Source: UPXZ01 sp964634605
Lineage (GTDB): Bacteria; Bacteroidota; Bacteroidia; Bacteroidales; Paludibacteraceae
NCBI GenBank assembly: GCA_964634605.1
Contig: CAZWLJ010000058.1
Coordinates: forward strand, 1-14,645
Reading direction: 5' to 3'
Length of the DNA: 14,645 bases
Part shown: in pieces, positions 6,405-13,580 of the stretch
How the letters are laid out: each line of letters begins with the position of its first letter
Position numbering within the stretch: position 1 is the first letter of the stretch
Notes under the pieces: model-generated
Databases searched by the model: none
The model's input: only the letters and a program-made list of their open reading frames with translations
Told to the model about the DNA's origin: nothing
Program-made: the position numbers and the translations under genes

Positions 6405-7148
6405 ATGAACCGGGTAAAAACATTCATCCTCACAGCCTTTCTTTTAGTATCGGGAATTATCCACGCACAGGGTACATTTCAGAAAGATACCTACCAGGCA
6501 TTTCTGAAAAATGATGAGGTGAAATGGGGAAACGTGACTTCAAAATTCGAGAAAAGTGCCAACCTCGGCAAAACATCCGATCTTCTGCAGCTGATTCACT
6601 ATTACTATTGTTATGTTTCAGTGCTTATAGATAAAAAACTGGATAAAAAAGCGGATGAAAACATCAGGAAAGCAGAGGTTTATATCGATAAAGTACTGAA
6701 ATCGGAACCGGATAATGCCCTCGGACTGAATTACAAAGGAATTTTTATGAGCTACCAGGTGTCGCTGAACAAGATGAAAGCTGCCACCATGGGCAAACAA
6801 ATCATGAGCAATATCAACAGGGCTTTCAGTCTTGATCCAAACAACGTGCAGATACTTTTCGACAAGGGCAACTCACTTTACTACCCGCCCAAAGTTTTGG
6901 GCGGCGACAAAAAAGAAGCGTTGAGATACTTCAACAAAGCCATTTCAATAATAGAAAAACAAAAAAACACCCGTGAGAACTGGATGTATCTTCAGTTGCT
7001 GTTTCTGGAAGCTCACTGCAACGAATTGCTTGGAAATACAGATTCGGCCCGTAAAGGGTATGAAAAAGCACTTAAAGCAGAGCCGGACTTCAGGCTGGTG
7101 CGTGATAAATATTACCCGGAATTTCTGAAAAAATACGGATTGAACTGA
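6405..7148 (+). CDS. Exported tetratricopeptide-repeat protein
   Basis: This 247-residue protein starts with a signal peptide ending near HAQ (residues 20-22). Helical repeats follow, with TPR-like signatures: AEVYIDKVLKSEPDNALGLN (about 91-110), INRAFSLDPNNVQILFDKGN (about 137-156) and ARKGYEKALKAEPDF (about 215-229). TPRs mediate protein contacts, so a periplasmic or surface scaffold role is likely, but no partner can be named. It lies 27 bp after the methyltransferase gene. No catalytic motif is visible. Confidence 0.82.
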   Translation: MNRVKTFILTAFLLVSGIIHAQGTFQKDTYQAFLKNDEVKWGNVTSKFEKSANLGKTSDLLQLIHYYYCYVSVLIDKKLDKKADENIRKAEVYIDKVLKSEPDNALGLNYKGIFMSYQVSLNKMKAATMGKQIMSNINRAFSLDPNNVQILFDKGNSLYYPPKVLGGDKKEALRYFNKAISIIEKQKNTRENWMYLQLLFLEAHCNELLGNTDSARKGYEKALKAEPDFRLVRDKYYPEFLKKYGLN

Positions 7149-7239
7149 TTTTCAGAAAGTCCGGAAATGATACTTTCCACTGCATCAATCGTCCAATCAA
7201 TAAAACACGGATTATCTAACACTTAATCGACCTCATACA

Positions 7240-7578
7240 ATGAAAGCCAACAACTGGAAAGACAAACTGGGCGCGTTGTTGCCTGATGGATACTCACCTG
7301 AAACAGAAGCACCGGATGAAAAAAAACAGGTTTCTGCACCTGGTCAGGTTTTGCGTATTGAACTTGACAAACGCAACGGTAAAGCTGCCACACTTATCAC
7401 CGAATTTCAGGGCACAGACGACGAACTGAAAGAACTTGCCAGAACACTGAAAAACAAGTGCGCCACAGGTGGTTCACAACGCGACGGTGAAATTCTTCTT
7501 CAGGGCGATTTCAGGATTAAAGTGGCGGGATTTCTTCAGGAAATGGGTTATAAGGTTAAGAAAATCAACTTCAAATAA
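7240..7578 (+). CDS. yciH: SUI1/YciH-family translation factor-like protein
   Basis: The 112-residue protein has a variable, charged N-terminus (1-30) and then a SUI1 domain. Visible family features are VLRIELDKRNGKAATLITEF (37-56), ELARTLKNKCATGGSQRDGEILLQGD (65-90) and the final helix and strand VAGFLQEMGYKVKKINFK. SUI1 is the eukaryotic eIF1 fold; in E. coli YciH can influence initiation fidelity in vitro, and its cellular role in bacteria is poorly defined. It is separated from the TPR gene by 91 bp in which I see no convincing promoter, so it may be co-transcribed or have an unseen one. A hairpin follows about 80 bp downstream. Confidence 0.9.
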   Translation: MKANNWKDKLGALLPDGYSPETEAPDEKKQVSAPGQVLRIELDKRNGKAATLITEFQGTDDELKELARTLKNKCATGGSQRDGEILLQGDFRIKVAGFLQEMGYKVKKINFK

Positions 7579-7659
7579 GCAGAGCCTCCCGAAAGCAGTG
7601 GTGTGGTTTACAGGCACACACATTCATTGTAGGCTGCCTCTCCGGCTGATTATAAACGA

Positions 7660-7696
7660 ACTGAAGCCGGACAGTTTGTCACCATCCGGCTTCAGT
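7660..7696. terminator. Hairpin between convergent yciH and pgk
   Basis: A 12-bp perfect stem (7660-7671 with 7685-7696, ACTGAAGCCGGA/TCCGGCTTCAGT) has a 13-nt loop. It lies between two convergent genes and probably ends transcription from one or both sides. The tails are imperfect: TTCGTTTAT follows on the minus strand and an A-run follows on the plus strand. A bidirectional role is therefore inferred mainly from its position. Confidence 0.6.
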
Positions 7697-7754
7697 CAAT
7701 CTGAAAAAAATAAGTCAATCACTTTCTGTTTCAGTGATTTACAGTATTTGTCAT

Positions 7755-9014
7755 TTATCCTTTGATAGCGGCAATTCCGGGCAGTACCAGTCCCTGGATA
7801 GCTTCGAGCAACGCTCCGCCTCCGGTTGATACGTACGACATGTCGTCAACAAGGCCGAATTTATTAACACAAGCCACCGAATCGCCACCGCCTACCAGCG
7901 AGAATGCTCCGTTACGGGTTGCTTCAGCTATTGCTTCGCCTACCGAGCGTGAGCCCTGCGTGAAGTTCTCGAATTCGAAAACACCTGTGGGACCATTCCA
8001 GAGAATTGTTTTTGATTTTTTGATTACATCGGCAAATATTTTTTCTGTTTCAGGCCCGATATCAAGTCCTTCCCAGCCTTCGGGTATTTCGCCGACCGGA
8101 ACGAATTGTGTATTGGCATCGTTGCTGAAAGCATCGGCAATTTTAGCATCCACTGCCAGAACGAGATTTACATTATTCTTCTTTGCCTTTTCAATCAGTT
8201 CCAGAGCCAGATCGAGTTTATCGTCTTCGCAAAGCGATATTCCGATTTTTCCGCCAAGTGCTTTGGTAAAGGTATAAGTCATTCCGCCTGCAATAATCAG
8301 ATTATCCACTTTAGTAAGCAGATTTTCGATGATTTCTATTTTGGTCGAAACTTTTGAGCCTCCCATGATGGCTGTAAACGGACGGGCGGGATTTTCCATC
8401 AGGGCATCCACGGCTTCCACTTCCTTATTCATAAGGTAACCGAACATTTTATGGTCGGCATCGAAGTAATCGGCGATGAGGGCTGTGGAAGCGTGAGCGC
8501 GGTGAGCTGTACCGAAAGCGTCATTCACGTAAGCATCGGCATATGAAGCCAGTTTTTTGGTAAATTCTTTCTGCGAAGCTTTTACTTCTTTCTTGGCTGC
8601 TGCCTTTTCTTCTTCAGTAGCAGTTTCGGGTAAACGGGGTTTTCCTTCCTCTTCGGCATAGAAGCGAAGGTTTTCGAGCAACAAGGCTTCACCGTCCTGC
8701 AGTTCGGCTACCATTTTTTCGGTTTCGGCACCTAATGCATCCGCTGCAAACTTTACAGGTACACCCAGCAATTCAGAAACACGGGCAACGATTACTTTCA
8801 GTGAGTACTTGGTATCCGGATTTTTCTTCGGACGTCCCATGTGGGATGCTATAATCAAACGACCACCATCGGCAAGGATCTTTTTCAATGTCGGCATGGC
8901 GGCACGAATCCGTGTATCATCCGTTATGTTGAAATTTTCATCCACCGGAACGTTGAAGTCCACACGAACGAAGGCTTTTTTGCCTTTGAAATTAAAATTG
9001 TCTAATGTTTGCAT
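7755..9014 (-). CDS. pgk: Phosphoglycerate kinase
   Basis: This 419-residue enzyme transfers a phosphate between 1,3-bisphosphoglycerate and ADP in glycolysis, in the cytoplasm. The N-terminal substrate domain shows FVRVDFNVPVD (15-25), ASHMGRPK (56-63), LLENLRFY (112-119) and AYVNDAFGTAHRAHAS (161-176). The C-terminal nucleotide domain shows IMGGSKVSTK (216-225), LWNGPTGVFE (338-347) and GGGDSV (375-380), and STGGGALLE (396-404) is near the end. A charged insertion at about 125-150, rich in Glu and Lys, accounts for the length above the usual 390 or so; I recall this insertion in Bacteroidales enzymes. The gene is 63 bp downstream of purE on the same strand, with no clear promoter or terminator between them. 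Confidence 0.97.
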   Translation of the reverse strand: MQTLDNFNFKGKKAFVRVDFNVPVDENFNITDDTRIRAAMPTLKKILADGGRLIIASHMGRPKKNPDTKYSLKVIVARVSELLGVPVKFAADALGAETEKMVAELQDGEALLLENLRFYAEEEGKPRLPETATEEEKAAAKKEVKASQKEFTKKLASYADAYVNDAFGTAHRAHASTALIADYFDADHKMFGYLMNKEVEAVDALMENPARPFTAIMGGSKVSTKIEIIENLLTKVDNLIIAGGMTYTFTKALGGKIGISLCEDDKLDLALELIEKAKKNNVNLVLAVDAKIADAFSNDANTQFVPVGEIPEGWEGLDIGPETEKIFADVIKKSKTILWNGPTGVFEFENFTQGSRSVGEAIAEATRNGAFSLVGGGDSVACVNKFGLVDDMSYVSTGGGALLEAIQGLVLPGIAAIKG

Positions 9015-9077
9015 AATTTTTATTATTAATATTCAATAAGTTATGTCTTTTCTGAGCAATCAGTTTTTTATACCGTA

Positions 9078-9584
9078 TTAATTTACTTTGTATTTCAATT
9101 TCACTTCCTTCAGTTCTTCATTGGCTTTTACAATCTTCATTTTCAGATTTTCCTTGTATTCGGCCAGCTTTTTCTGCAGGTTTTCATCACCGGTGGCTAT
9201 GATTTGCGCGGCAAGAATACCGGCATTCAACGATCCGTCGATACCAACGGTTGCAACCGGAATACCGGGAGGCATCTGAACTATGGCAAGTAAGGCATCC
9301 AGTCCTTCCAGAGAGGCTTTTATGGGCACTCCAATCACCGGTAGTGTGGTCATCGAAGCGATTACGCCCGGCAGATGAGCTGCCATTCCGGCTGCAGCAA
9401 TGATTACCTGTATGCCCCGCTCTTTGGCTCCTTTGGCAAATTGTTCCACTTCTGCCGGAGTACGGTGAGCTGACAATGCATGCATTTCGAACGGAATCTC
9501 CATCTCATCCAACAATTCGGCTGCTTTTTTCATCACAGGCAAATCGGAAGTGCTGCCCATGATGATGCTGACTCTGGGTGTCAT
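9078..9584 (-). CDS. purE: N5-carboxyaminoimidazole ribonucleotide mutase (PurE class I)
   Basis: The 168-residue protein is PurE, which converts N5-CAIR to CAIR in purine synthesis. Signature segments are IIMGSTSDLPVM (7-18), ALSAHRTP (36-43, with the active-site H40), AAAGMAAHLPGV (63-74) and PVIGVPIKASLEGLDALL (82-99). The SAHRTP motif and length fit the class I mutase that needs PurK rather than the class II carboxylase, but the partner is not in this window. It lies 72 bp after gcvH on the same strand; gcvH-purE neighbours are common in Bacteroidales. The C-terminus is lysine/glutamate-rich and helical. The start has no SD. Confidence 0.96.
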   Translation of the reverse strand: MTPRVSIIMGSTSDLPVMKKAAELLDEMEIPFEMHALSAHRTPAEVEQFAKGAKERGIQVIIAAAGMAAHLPGVIASMTTLPVIGVPIKASLEGLDALLAIVQMPPGIPVATVGIDGSLNAGILAAQIIATGDENLQKKLAEYKENLKMKIVKANEELKEVKLKYKVN

Positions 9585-9656
9585 GAAATTTTATTTTATA
9601 GTTTTTATAGTATACAGATTACAGTAAAAAAACTTTGCGGTAAGTTGTTCAATCTC

Positions 9657-10034
9657 TTACCCTAACATTTCGTTGTATGCTTCGGGCGACAGGAGTGAAT
9701 CAAATTCTGCCGCATCAGAGTAAGCCACTTTCACCATCCAGCCATCTCCGTAAGGATCATCATTTACCAGCTGGGGAGCGTCTTCCAGTTTTTCGTTGAG
9801 TTCCACAATTTCACCCGATACCGGCATTAACAGTTCCGAAACGGTTTTCACAGCTTCTACCGAACCGAATACTTCTCCTGCATTCATCGTTTCTCCTACG
9901 GTTTCTATTTCCACAAATATTACTTCGCCCAGTTCACTCTGAGCAAAATCGGTTATTCCTACGTATGCAAATTCTCCTTCGATGCGTACCCATTCGTGAT
10001 CGCTGGAGTACTTCAGGTTAGTTGGTGTGTTCAT
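9657..10034 (-). CDS. gcvH: Glycine cleavage system H protein
   Basis: The 125-residue protein carries the lipoyl group that shuttles the aminomethyl intermediate between the P, T and L proteins of glycine cleavage. The lipoyl domain is clear: YSSDHEWVRIEG (9-20), VGITDFAQSELGEVIFVEIE (25-44), FGSVEAVKTVSELLMPVSGE (56-75) with the modified lysine K63, and the ending DDPYGDGWMVKV. Length and motif order are normal. gcvP and gcvT are not nearby, which is usual in Bacteroidales. It is the first of the gcvH, purE, pgk series on the minus strand. Confidence 0.97.
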   Translation of the reverse strand: MNTPTNLKYSSDHEWVRIEGEFAYVGITDFAQSELGEVIFVEIETVGETMNAGEVFGSVEAVKTVSELLMPVSGEIVELNEKLEDAPQLVNDDPYGDGWMVKVAYSDAAEFDSLLSPEAYNEMLG

Positions 10035-10094
10035 AAGTTTTTAGAATTAATATGTTTGTTTTGTTTTATGATAAATCGTTTGAATTTTCAGGTG

Positions 10095-10102
10095 CAAAGT
10101 TA
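10095..10102 (-). promoter_or_regulatory. Candidate -7 element upstream of gcvH
   Basis: The minus strand reads TAACTTTG, matching TAnnTTTG, 60 nt upstream of the gcvH ATG. The expected -33 position falls at the 3' end of the upstream gene and does not read TTTG, so support is partial. It could drive gcvH, purE and pgk. Confidence 0.5.
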
Positions 10103-10112
10103 CAAAATAATT

Positions 10113-11228
10113 TTATTCGGTCTCGGTATTCTCACTTTTAGTTAAGTACAAATCGGTCTGAATGGGATAATGATCCGACGTTTTCAGGTTGCCCCTTTTG
10201 TATCCGCCCGACCGGAATGATTTGTCATACATGATATAATCGATACGGAAACGATAGTACGAATGCGCGTATGTCCATCCCAATCCGCTGCCCGTTTCCC
10301 TGAAAGCGTCTTTCAGATTACCTTTCACTTTCGAGTAGGCATACGAAGCCGGTACGTCATTGTAGTCACCGCACGAAATAACCTTGTAGGGCGATTTGCT
10401 GATTACGTTTGCCACTTCGTCAACCTGCCTGGCGCGAACTTTGTATGCCACGCTCATTTTACGTGACAGATACTTGGTTATTCCTGTCAGTTTTTCGGAC
10501 GAAAAATCATTCCTCAGCTCAGCAGTATTCTTCATATCCATCGATGTTATCCTATTGGATTCCAGATGATTATTGACGACCCGAATAGTTTCGTTGCCAA
10601 TTACAATATCGGTGTAGATGGACAGATTGAAATCCGAATCGTAGTCAATGTTTCTTTTTTCAATAATCGGATATTTCGAAAGCGTAGCCAAACCTATATT
10701 CATTCTCCACTTATCAAGCTGAAAACTAACATGTTTGTGGGGATACATGCTGAATATCCGTTCGAAATCGTCCGACTGAAACTGCCTTTCGTTTTCGCTG
10801 ACAGCAAATTCCTGCAAACAAACTATGTCGGCATCGGCATCCAGTATGTACTGAACCACCGGATTGGGATTGTCCTTGCGGTGTTTTTTCATCAGGCCGG
10901 TGTTCATCGTATTGTACGAAAGAAACGTTATCTTCTGACCGTTTGAGTCCGTTTCGGGTTTGGAAAAATTAACAGGTATGGCACTTTTAATTAATCCCGA
11001 AAAAACGACAAGCGCTGCAAAAGAGAGCAGCACCCACCATTTGCGAAGCACAATCCAGAAAAAAACAAACGCGACATTCAGAAAAACAATGGGGAGTAAA
11101 GCCAGGGAAGCATACGCGGGCAAAAGTGCAGTATTCGGGCTGACTACTGAACCGATTTTGACCAGAACCAAAGCCAGAACAGCCAGTACGTTGATCAGAA
11201 TCATGATACCACGCAGAAATTTTGTCAT
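10113..11228 (-). CDS. Membrane-anchored endonuclease/exonuclease/phosphatase (EEP) family protein
   Basis: The 371-residue protein has three N-terminal membrane helices (about 5-27, 36-62 and 65-83) followed by an EEP domain (about 99-363), probably facing the periplasm. Its catalytic set is complete: N106 in FLSYNTMN, E140 in IVCLQEF, H221 in NNHLES, D288 and N290 in CGDYNDVP, D330 in RIDYIMY, and D352-H353 in SDHYPI. The fold covers Mg-dependent nucleases, sphingomyelinases and phosphoinositide phosphatases, so the substrate is open; membrane anchoring fits a lipid or extracellular phosphodiester. The ATG at 11228 is preferred, 4 bp after the rhomboid stop; an alternative at 11267 would overlap that gene by 35 bp and add 13 polar residues. 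It is the last gene of the rhomboid-rhomboid-EEP unit. Confidence 0.87.
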   Translation of the reverse strand: MTKFLRGIMILINVLAVLALVLVKIGSVVSPNTALLPAYASLALLPIVFLNVAFVFFWIVLRKWWVLLSFAALVVFSGLIKSAIPVNFSKPETDSNGQKITFLSYNTMNTGLMKKHRKDNPNPVVQYILDADADIVCLQEFAVSENERQFQSDDFERIFSMYPHKHVSFQLDKWRMNIGLATLSKYPIIEKRNIDYDSDFNLSIYTDIVIGNETIRVVNNHLESNRITSMDMKNTAELRNDFSSEKLTGITKYLSRKMSVAYKVRARQVDEVANVISKSPYKVISCGDYNDVPASYAYSKVKGNLKDAFRETGSGLGWTYAHSYYRFRIDYIMYDKSFRSGGYKRGNLKTSDHYPIQTDLYLTKSENTETE

Positions 11229-11232
11229 TGTT

Positions 11233-12111
11233 CTATCTTTTTTGTTCAAAAAGTTTTCTCTTTTCATCAGCCGAAAGACTCTCGTAGCCCGATGTTTTAA
11301 TTTTATCCAGAATGCGGTTTATCTCTGCTTCGTCCTGCGCTTTTTTCTGGTTATACTGTTCGGGCGACATTTTCTGAGCATGAAAAGCAGCAGGTTTTTT
11401 ACGGGGTCGCGGACGGAACAAATTTACAACAAAATCTATCAACTTATTGATAAACCAGGTAATATCTGTACCTTTTTTTTCGAATGTGACGAAAAGATAT
11501 CCTGCCAGGGCACCTCCCAGATGCGCCATTTCGCCTCCTCCGTTTTCGGATGTCAGTCCGAAAAAGCTGATGAGCACGGTGATAACCGCAATCCACATTA
11601 ACCTGATCCGTCCGATAAGCAACAGATGCATTTCCATATTCGGCGCCCTTACAGCCGAGGCAACCAGGATGGCGACGATAGAACCCGAAGCTCCCATCAG
11701 CACGCTGTAATACGAGGCAGCTTCGTAAAAAGGAAATACATTATAAGCCAGAACATACACCAGCGCGCCGCTCAGCCCGCCAAAAAGATAGAGCGAAAGC
11801 AGCTGTTTTTCAGAATAATACATGGTGAAAATCTTTCCAAACCAGTACAGTACCAGCATGTTGAAGAAAATATGAAAAAATTGCTGGTGGTAAAACATGT
11901 ATGTGACCGGTGTCCACAGATGCCTGAGAAGCTGAGCGGGATAGGATGGTACAGAGAACCAATTTGTATTGTCCAAACCACTCAGATTGAACAGCTTTAA
12001 TACGACAGAAAAAACACTAACAAGCAGGAAAACGGCAACATTCACATAGATGAGCCTGATCACCATGTTGCCATTTTTATACGTATATTTCAGATTATCA
12101 ATCAGATTCAT
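11233..12111 (-). CDS. Rhomboid-family intramembrane serine protease with C-terminal extension
   Basis: This 292-residue rhomboid cleaves transmembrane substrates inside the bilayer. The catalytic serine is S142 in LMGASGSI, its partner H197 is in EMAHLGGALAG, and H80-x3-N84 in FFHIFFNM supplies the oxyanion-hole residues. About six membrane helices cover residues 17-208. A soluble tail of roughly 80 residues follows, starting with a basic stretch (RPRPRKKP) and ending in a helical module with EINRILDKIKTSGYESLS. I recall this tail from other Bacteroidetes rhomboids. It lies 19 bp after a second rhomboid gene and 4 bp before the EEP gene. A GGAG lies 9 nt before the ATG, a weak SD at best. 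Confidence 0.9.
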   Translation of the reverse strand: MNLIDNLKYTYKNGNMVIRLIYVNVAVFLLVSVFSVVLKLFNLSGLDNTNWFSVPSYPAQLLRHLWTPVTYMFYHQQFFHIFFNMLVLYWFGKIFTMYYSEKQLLSLYLFGGLSGALVYVLAYNVFPFYEAASYYSVLMGASGSIVAILVASAVRAPNMEMHLLLIGRIRLMWIAVITVLISFFGLTSENGGGEMAHLGGALAGYLFVTFEKKGTDITWFINKLIDFVVNLFRPRPRKKPAAFHAQKMSPEQYNQKKAQDEAEINRILDKIKTSGYESLSADEKRKLFEQKR

Positions 12112-12130
12112 TTTTCAGCACTCCATTTTT

Positions 12131-12916
12131 TTAGTGTGACGAATATAGTTTGCCCTTTTTCTTCCAGTAAAGAATAAGCAACACTCCGAACAGCATGCCT
12201 CCCAGGTGGGCAAAATGGGCAACACTATCGCCTGCGAAGCTGGCCACCCCGAGGAATAATTCAGCTACCGCGTACCCGGCCACAAACCAGCGCGCTTTGA
12301 TGGGCACCGGGAAGAAAATCAGGAAAAGCTTTTGCTCCGGAAATAACCACCCGAAAGCAAGCAGTATGCCGAAAACAGCACCCGAAGCGCCGATGGTAAG
12401 CAGCGCATTTGACAGTTCCTTTTTAATCTGAAGCACCTCGGTGACGGGTATTTGAGATATATCACCCGAGAATCTGAAATAACGTGAAAGTTCACCTGAA
12501 AAAGGCACAAGTGCCTCTGCCGAACCCGATGAGAGTGCTGTATTCATGGCCCTGAACACATCGCCCAGCTCAATGTACCAGAAAAGCTGCTGCACAAGCC
12601 CTGCACCGACACCTGTCACCAGGTAATAAAACAAAAATTTTCGGGAACCCCAGACCTGTTCGAAAATGGGTCCGAACATATACACGGCAAACATGTTGAA
12701 AAAAATATGCATTACAGAACCGTGCATAAACATGTAAGTAAATAACTGCAGAAGGTTGAATTTTTCGGATGCGAAATAATGCATTCCAAGCACATCCTCA
12801 AGCTGTATGTCGATGTTCCAGCGGCGAAGAATGGTCGGAAGCATCAAAGTAGCCAGATAGAGAATAACGTTAATAATCAGTATGTTTTTGACTACCGGAG
12901 GCAAGTATCTGTTCAT
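12131..12916 (-). CDS. Rhomboid-family intramembrane serine protease with periplasmic-type insertion
   Basis: The 261-residue protein is a second complete rhomboid: H70-x3-N74 in VMHIFFNM, S178 in TIGASGAVFG and H237 in HFAHLGGMLFG. Unlike its neighbour it has a soluble insertion of about 55 residues (115-170, with SSGSAEALVPFSGELSRY) between membrane helices, just before the helix carrying the catalytic serine, and it stops soon after the last helix with no C-terminal tail. The ATG at 12916 is chosen because MNRYLPPVVKNILIINVILY begins the first membrane helix; a start at 12961 would add 15 residues with no support. It is the first gene of the rhomboid-rhomboid-EEP unit and is divergent from the HU gene. 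Confidence 0.9.
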   Translation of the reverse strand: MNRYLPPVVKNILIINVILYLATLMLPTILRRWNIDIQLEDVLGMHYFASEKFNLLQLFTYMFMHGSVMHIFFNMFAVYMFGPIFEQVWGSRKFLFYYLVTGVGAGLVQQLFWYIELGDVFRAMNTALSSGSAEALVPFSGELSRYFRFSGDISQIPVTEVLQIKKELSNALLTIGASGAVFGILLAFGWLFPEQKLFLIFFPVPIKARWFVAGYAVAELFLGVASFAGDSVAHFAHLGGMLFGVLLILYWKKKGKLYSSH

Positions 12917-12983
12917 AAAAAAATCATTCAATTTATAAAAAACACAGAACTGAGAAAACACTCATCAGTTTTGAAATGAGTTG

Positions 12984-12991
12984 CAAAATTA
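12984..12991 (-). promoter_or_regulatory. Candidate -7 element for the rhomboid-EEP unit
   Basis: The minus strand reads TAATTTTG, matching TAnnTTTG, 67 nt before the first rhomboid ATG. The nearest TTTG upstream is only 12 bp away, too close for a standard -33 element, so the assignment is tentative. Confidence 0.45.
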
Positions 12992-13016
12992 CGAAAAAAA
13001 CTTCAAAAACATGTTG

Positions 13017-13035
13017 TTGAACAGGATATTGAACA
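13017..13035. repeat. Direct repeat TTGAACA in the divergent HU/rhomboid region
   Basis: TTGAACA occurs at 13017-13023 and again at 13029-13035, an offset of 12 bp or about one helical turn. It lies between the two divergent promoter candidates, where a regulator could bind. Short repeats in AT-rich DNA can arise by chance. Confidence 0.3.
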
Positions 13036-13071
13036 TCTTTAGCAAAAAAATACATTTTTCTAAACAAAAAA

Positions 13072-13102
13072 TTTGTTTTTGTGAAGGTATTAATTATATT
13101 TG
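13072..13102 (+). promoter_or_regulatory. Bacteroidetes-type promoter for the HU gene
   Basis: TTTG (13072-13075), a 19-bp spacer and TATATTTG (13095-13102) give a full consensus match. Transcription would start around 13109, leaving a leader of about 44 nt before the HU ATG at 13153. Confidence 0.82.
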
Positions 13103-13152
13103 CATGACTGAAGTATTTGTTTCTTAACATCTTAAACTTAAAATTTACAATT

Positions 13153-13424
13153 ATGAACAAAGGAGAATTAATCAAAGCAATCGCTGAAACTTCAGGCTTA
13201 ACGAAAGTAGCCTCCAAAAACCCCTTGATGCCACCATCAGGAACATAAGCGACGCACTTGCCAGTGGTGACAAAGTGACTTTGGTGGGTTTTGGAACATT
13301 TACCGTTGCAGAACGTGCCGCCCGTAAAGGGGTAAATCCATCCACCAAGCAGCCCATCAAAATTAAGGCTAAAAAAGTGGCTAAATTCAAAGCAGGATCT
13401 GATCTGGCTGACAGTGTGAAGTGA
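13153..13424 (+). pseudogene. hup: DNA-binding protein HU, frameshifted
   Basis: The first 20 or so codons read MNKGELIKAIAETSGLTKV, a standard HU start, but this frame ends at a TAA at 13246-13248 after 31 residues. From about 13221 the rest of an HU protein is read in the -1 frame: LDATIRNISDALASGDKV, VTLVGFGTFTVAERAARKG, VNPSTKQPIKIKAKKVAKF and SDLADSVK to a TGA at 13424. The total is 272 nt; one extra base gives 91 codons, the normal HU length. The break is at CCAAAAACCCC (13214-13224), so loss of one A from an A-run is the simplest cause. HU dimers bend DNA and organise the nucleoid. Promoter and terminator are intact. A sequencing or assembly error, a real mutation, or ribosomal slippage could explain it; I favour error or recent mutation. 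Confidence 0.85.
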
Positions 13425-13443
13425 AAAATTCTCAAAATGCATT

Positions 13444-13488
13444 AACAGACAAGGTGCAGGCAAACAGCCCTGCACCTTGTCTGTTTTT
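13444..13488 (+). terminator. Strong intrinsic terminator after HU
   Basis: A perfect 17-bp stem (13444-13460 with 13469-13485) encloses an 8-nt loop and runs straight into a T-tract (13484-13488). It sits 20 bp after the HU stop, so HU is a single-gene transcript and argS starts anew. Confidence 0.93.
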
Positions 13489-13517
13489 GTATCCGGCATT
13501 TTATTATCACAGCCTGA

Positions 13518-13547
13518 TTCGCAATTTCGAAGAAATCCGTATCTTTG
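13518..13547 (+). promoter_or_regulatory. Promoter for argS
   Basis: TATCTTTG at 13540-13547 matches TAnnTTTG exactly. TTCG at 13518-13521, 18 bp upstream, is a one-mismatch -33 element. Transcription would begin near 13554, about 27 nt before the argS ATG and just after the HU terminator. Confidence 0.65.
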
Positions 13548-13580
13548 CACCCTCAAACAATCAAAATCTTTTCCGGACAG

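Noticed and set aside
7469..7765. A plus-strand frame running from inside yciH to the pgk end
   Set aside because: It overlaps yciH in another frame and spans the hairpin between the convergent genes. Its translation shows no domain.
13213..13226. Programmed -1 frameshifting as the default explanation for the HU break
   Set aside because: The heptamer is C AAA AAC, not a full X XXY YYZ site, and HU genes are not known to use slippage. It is kept only as an option to test in the findings.
12933..13556. A 207-codon minus-strand open frame across the HU gene
   Set aside because: It is antisense to clear HU sequence, has low-complexity Phe/Ser/Leu-rich content and no domain, and crosses the HU promoter and terminator. 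It is open only by chance.
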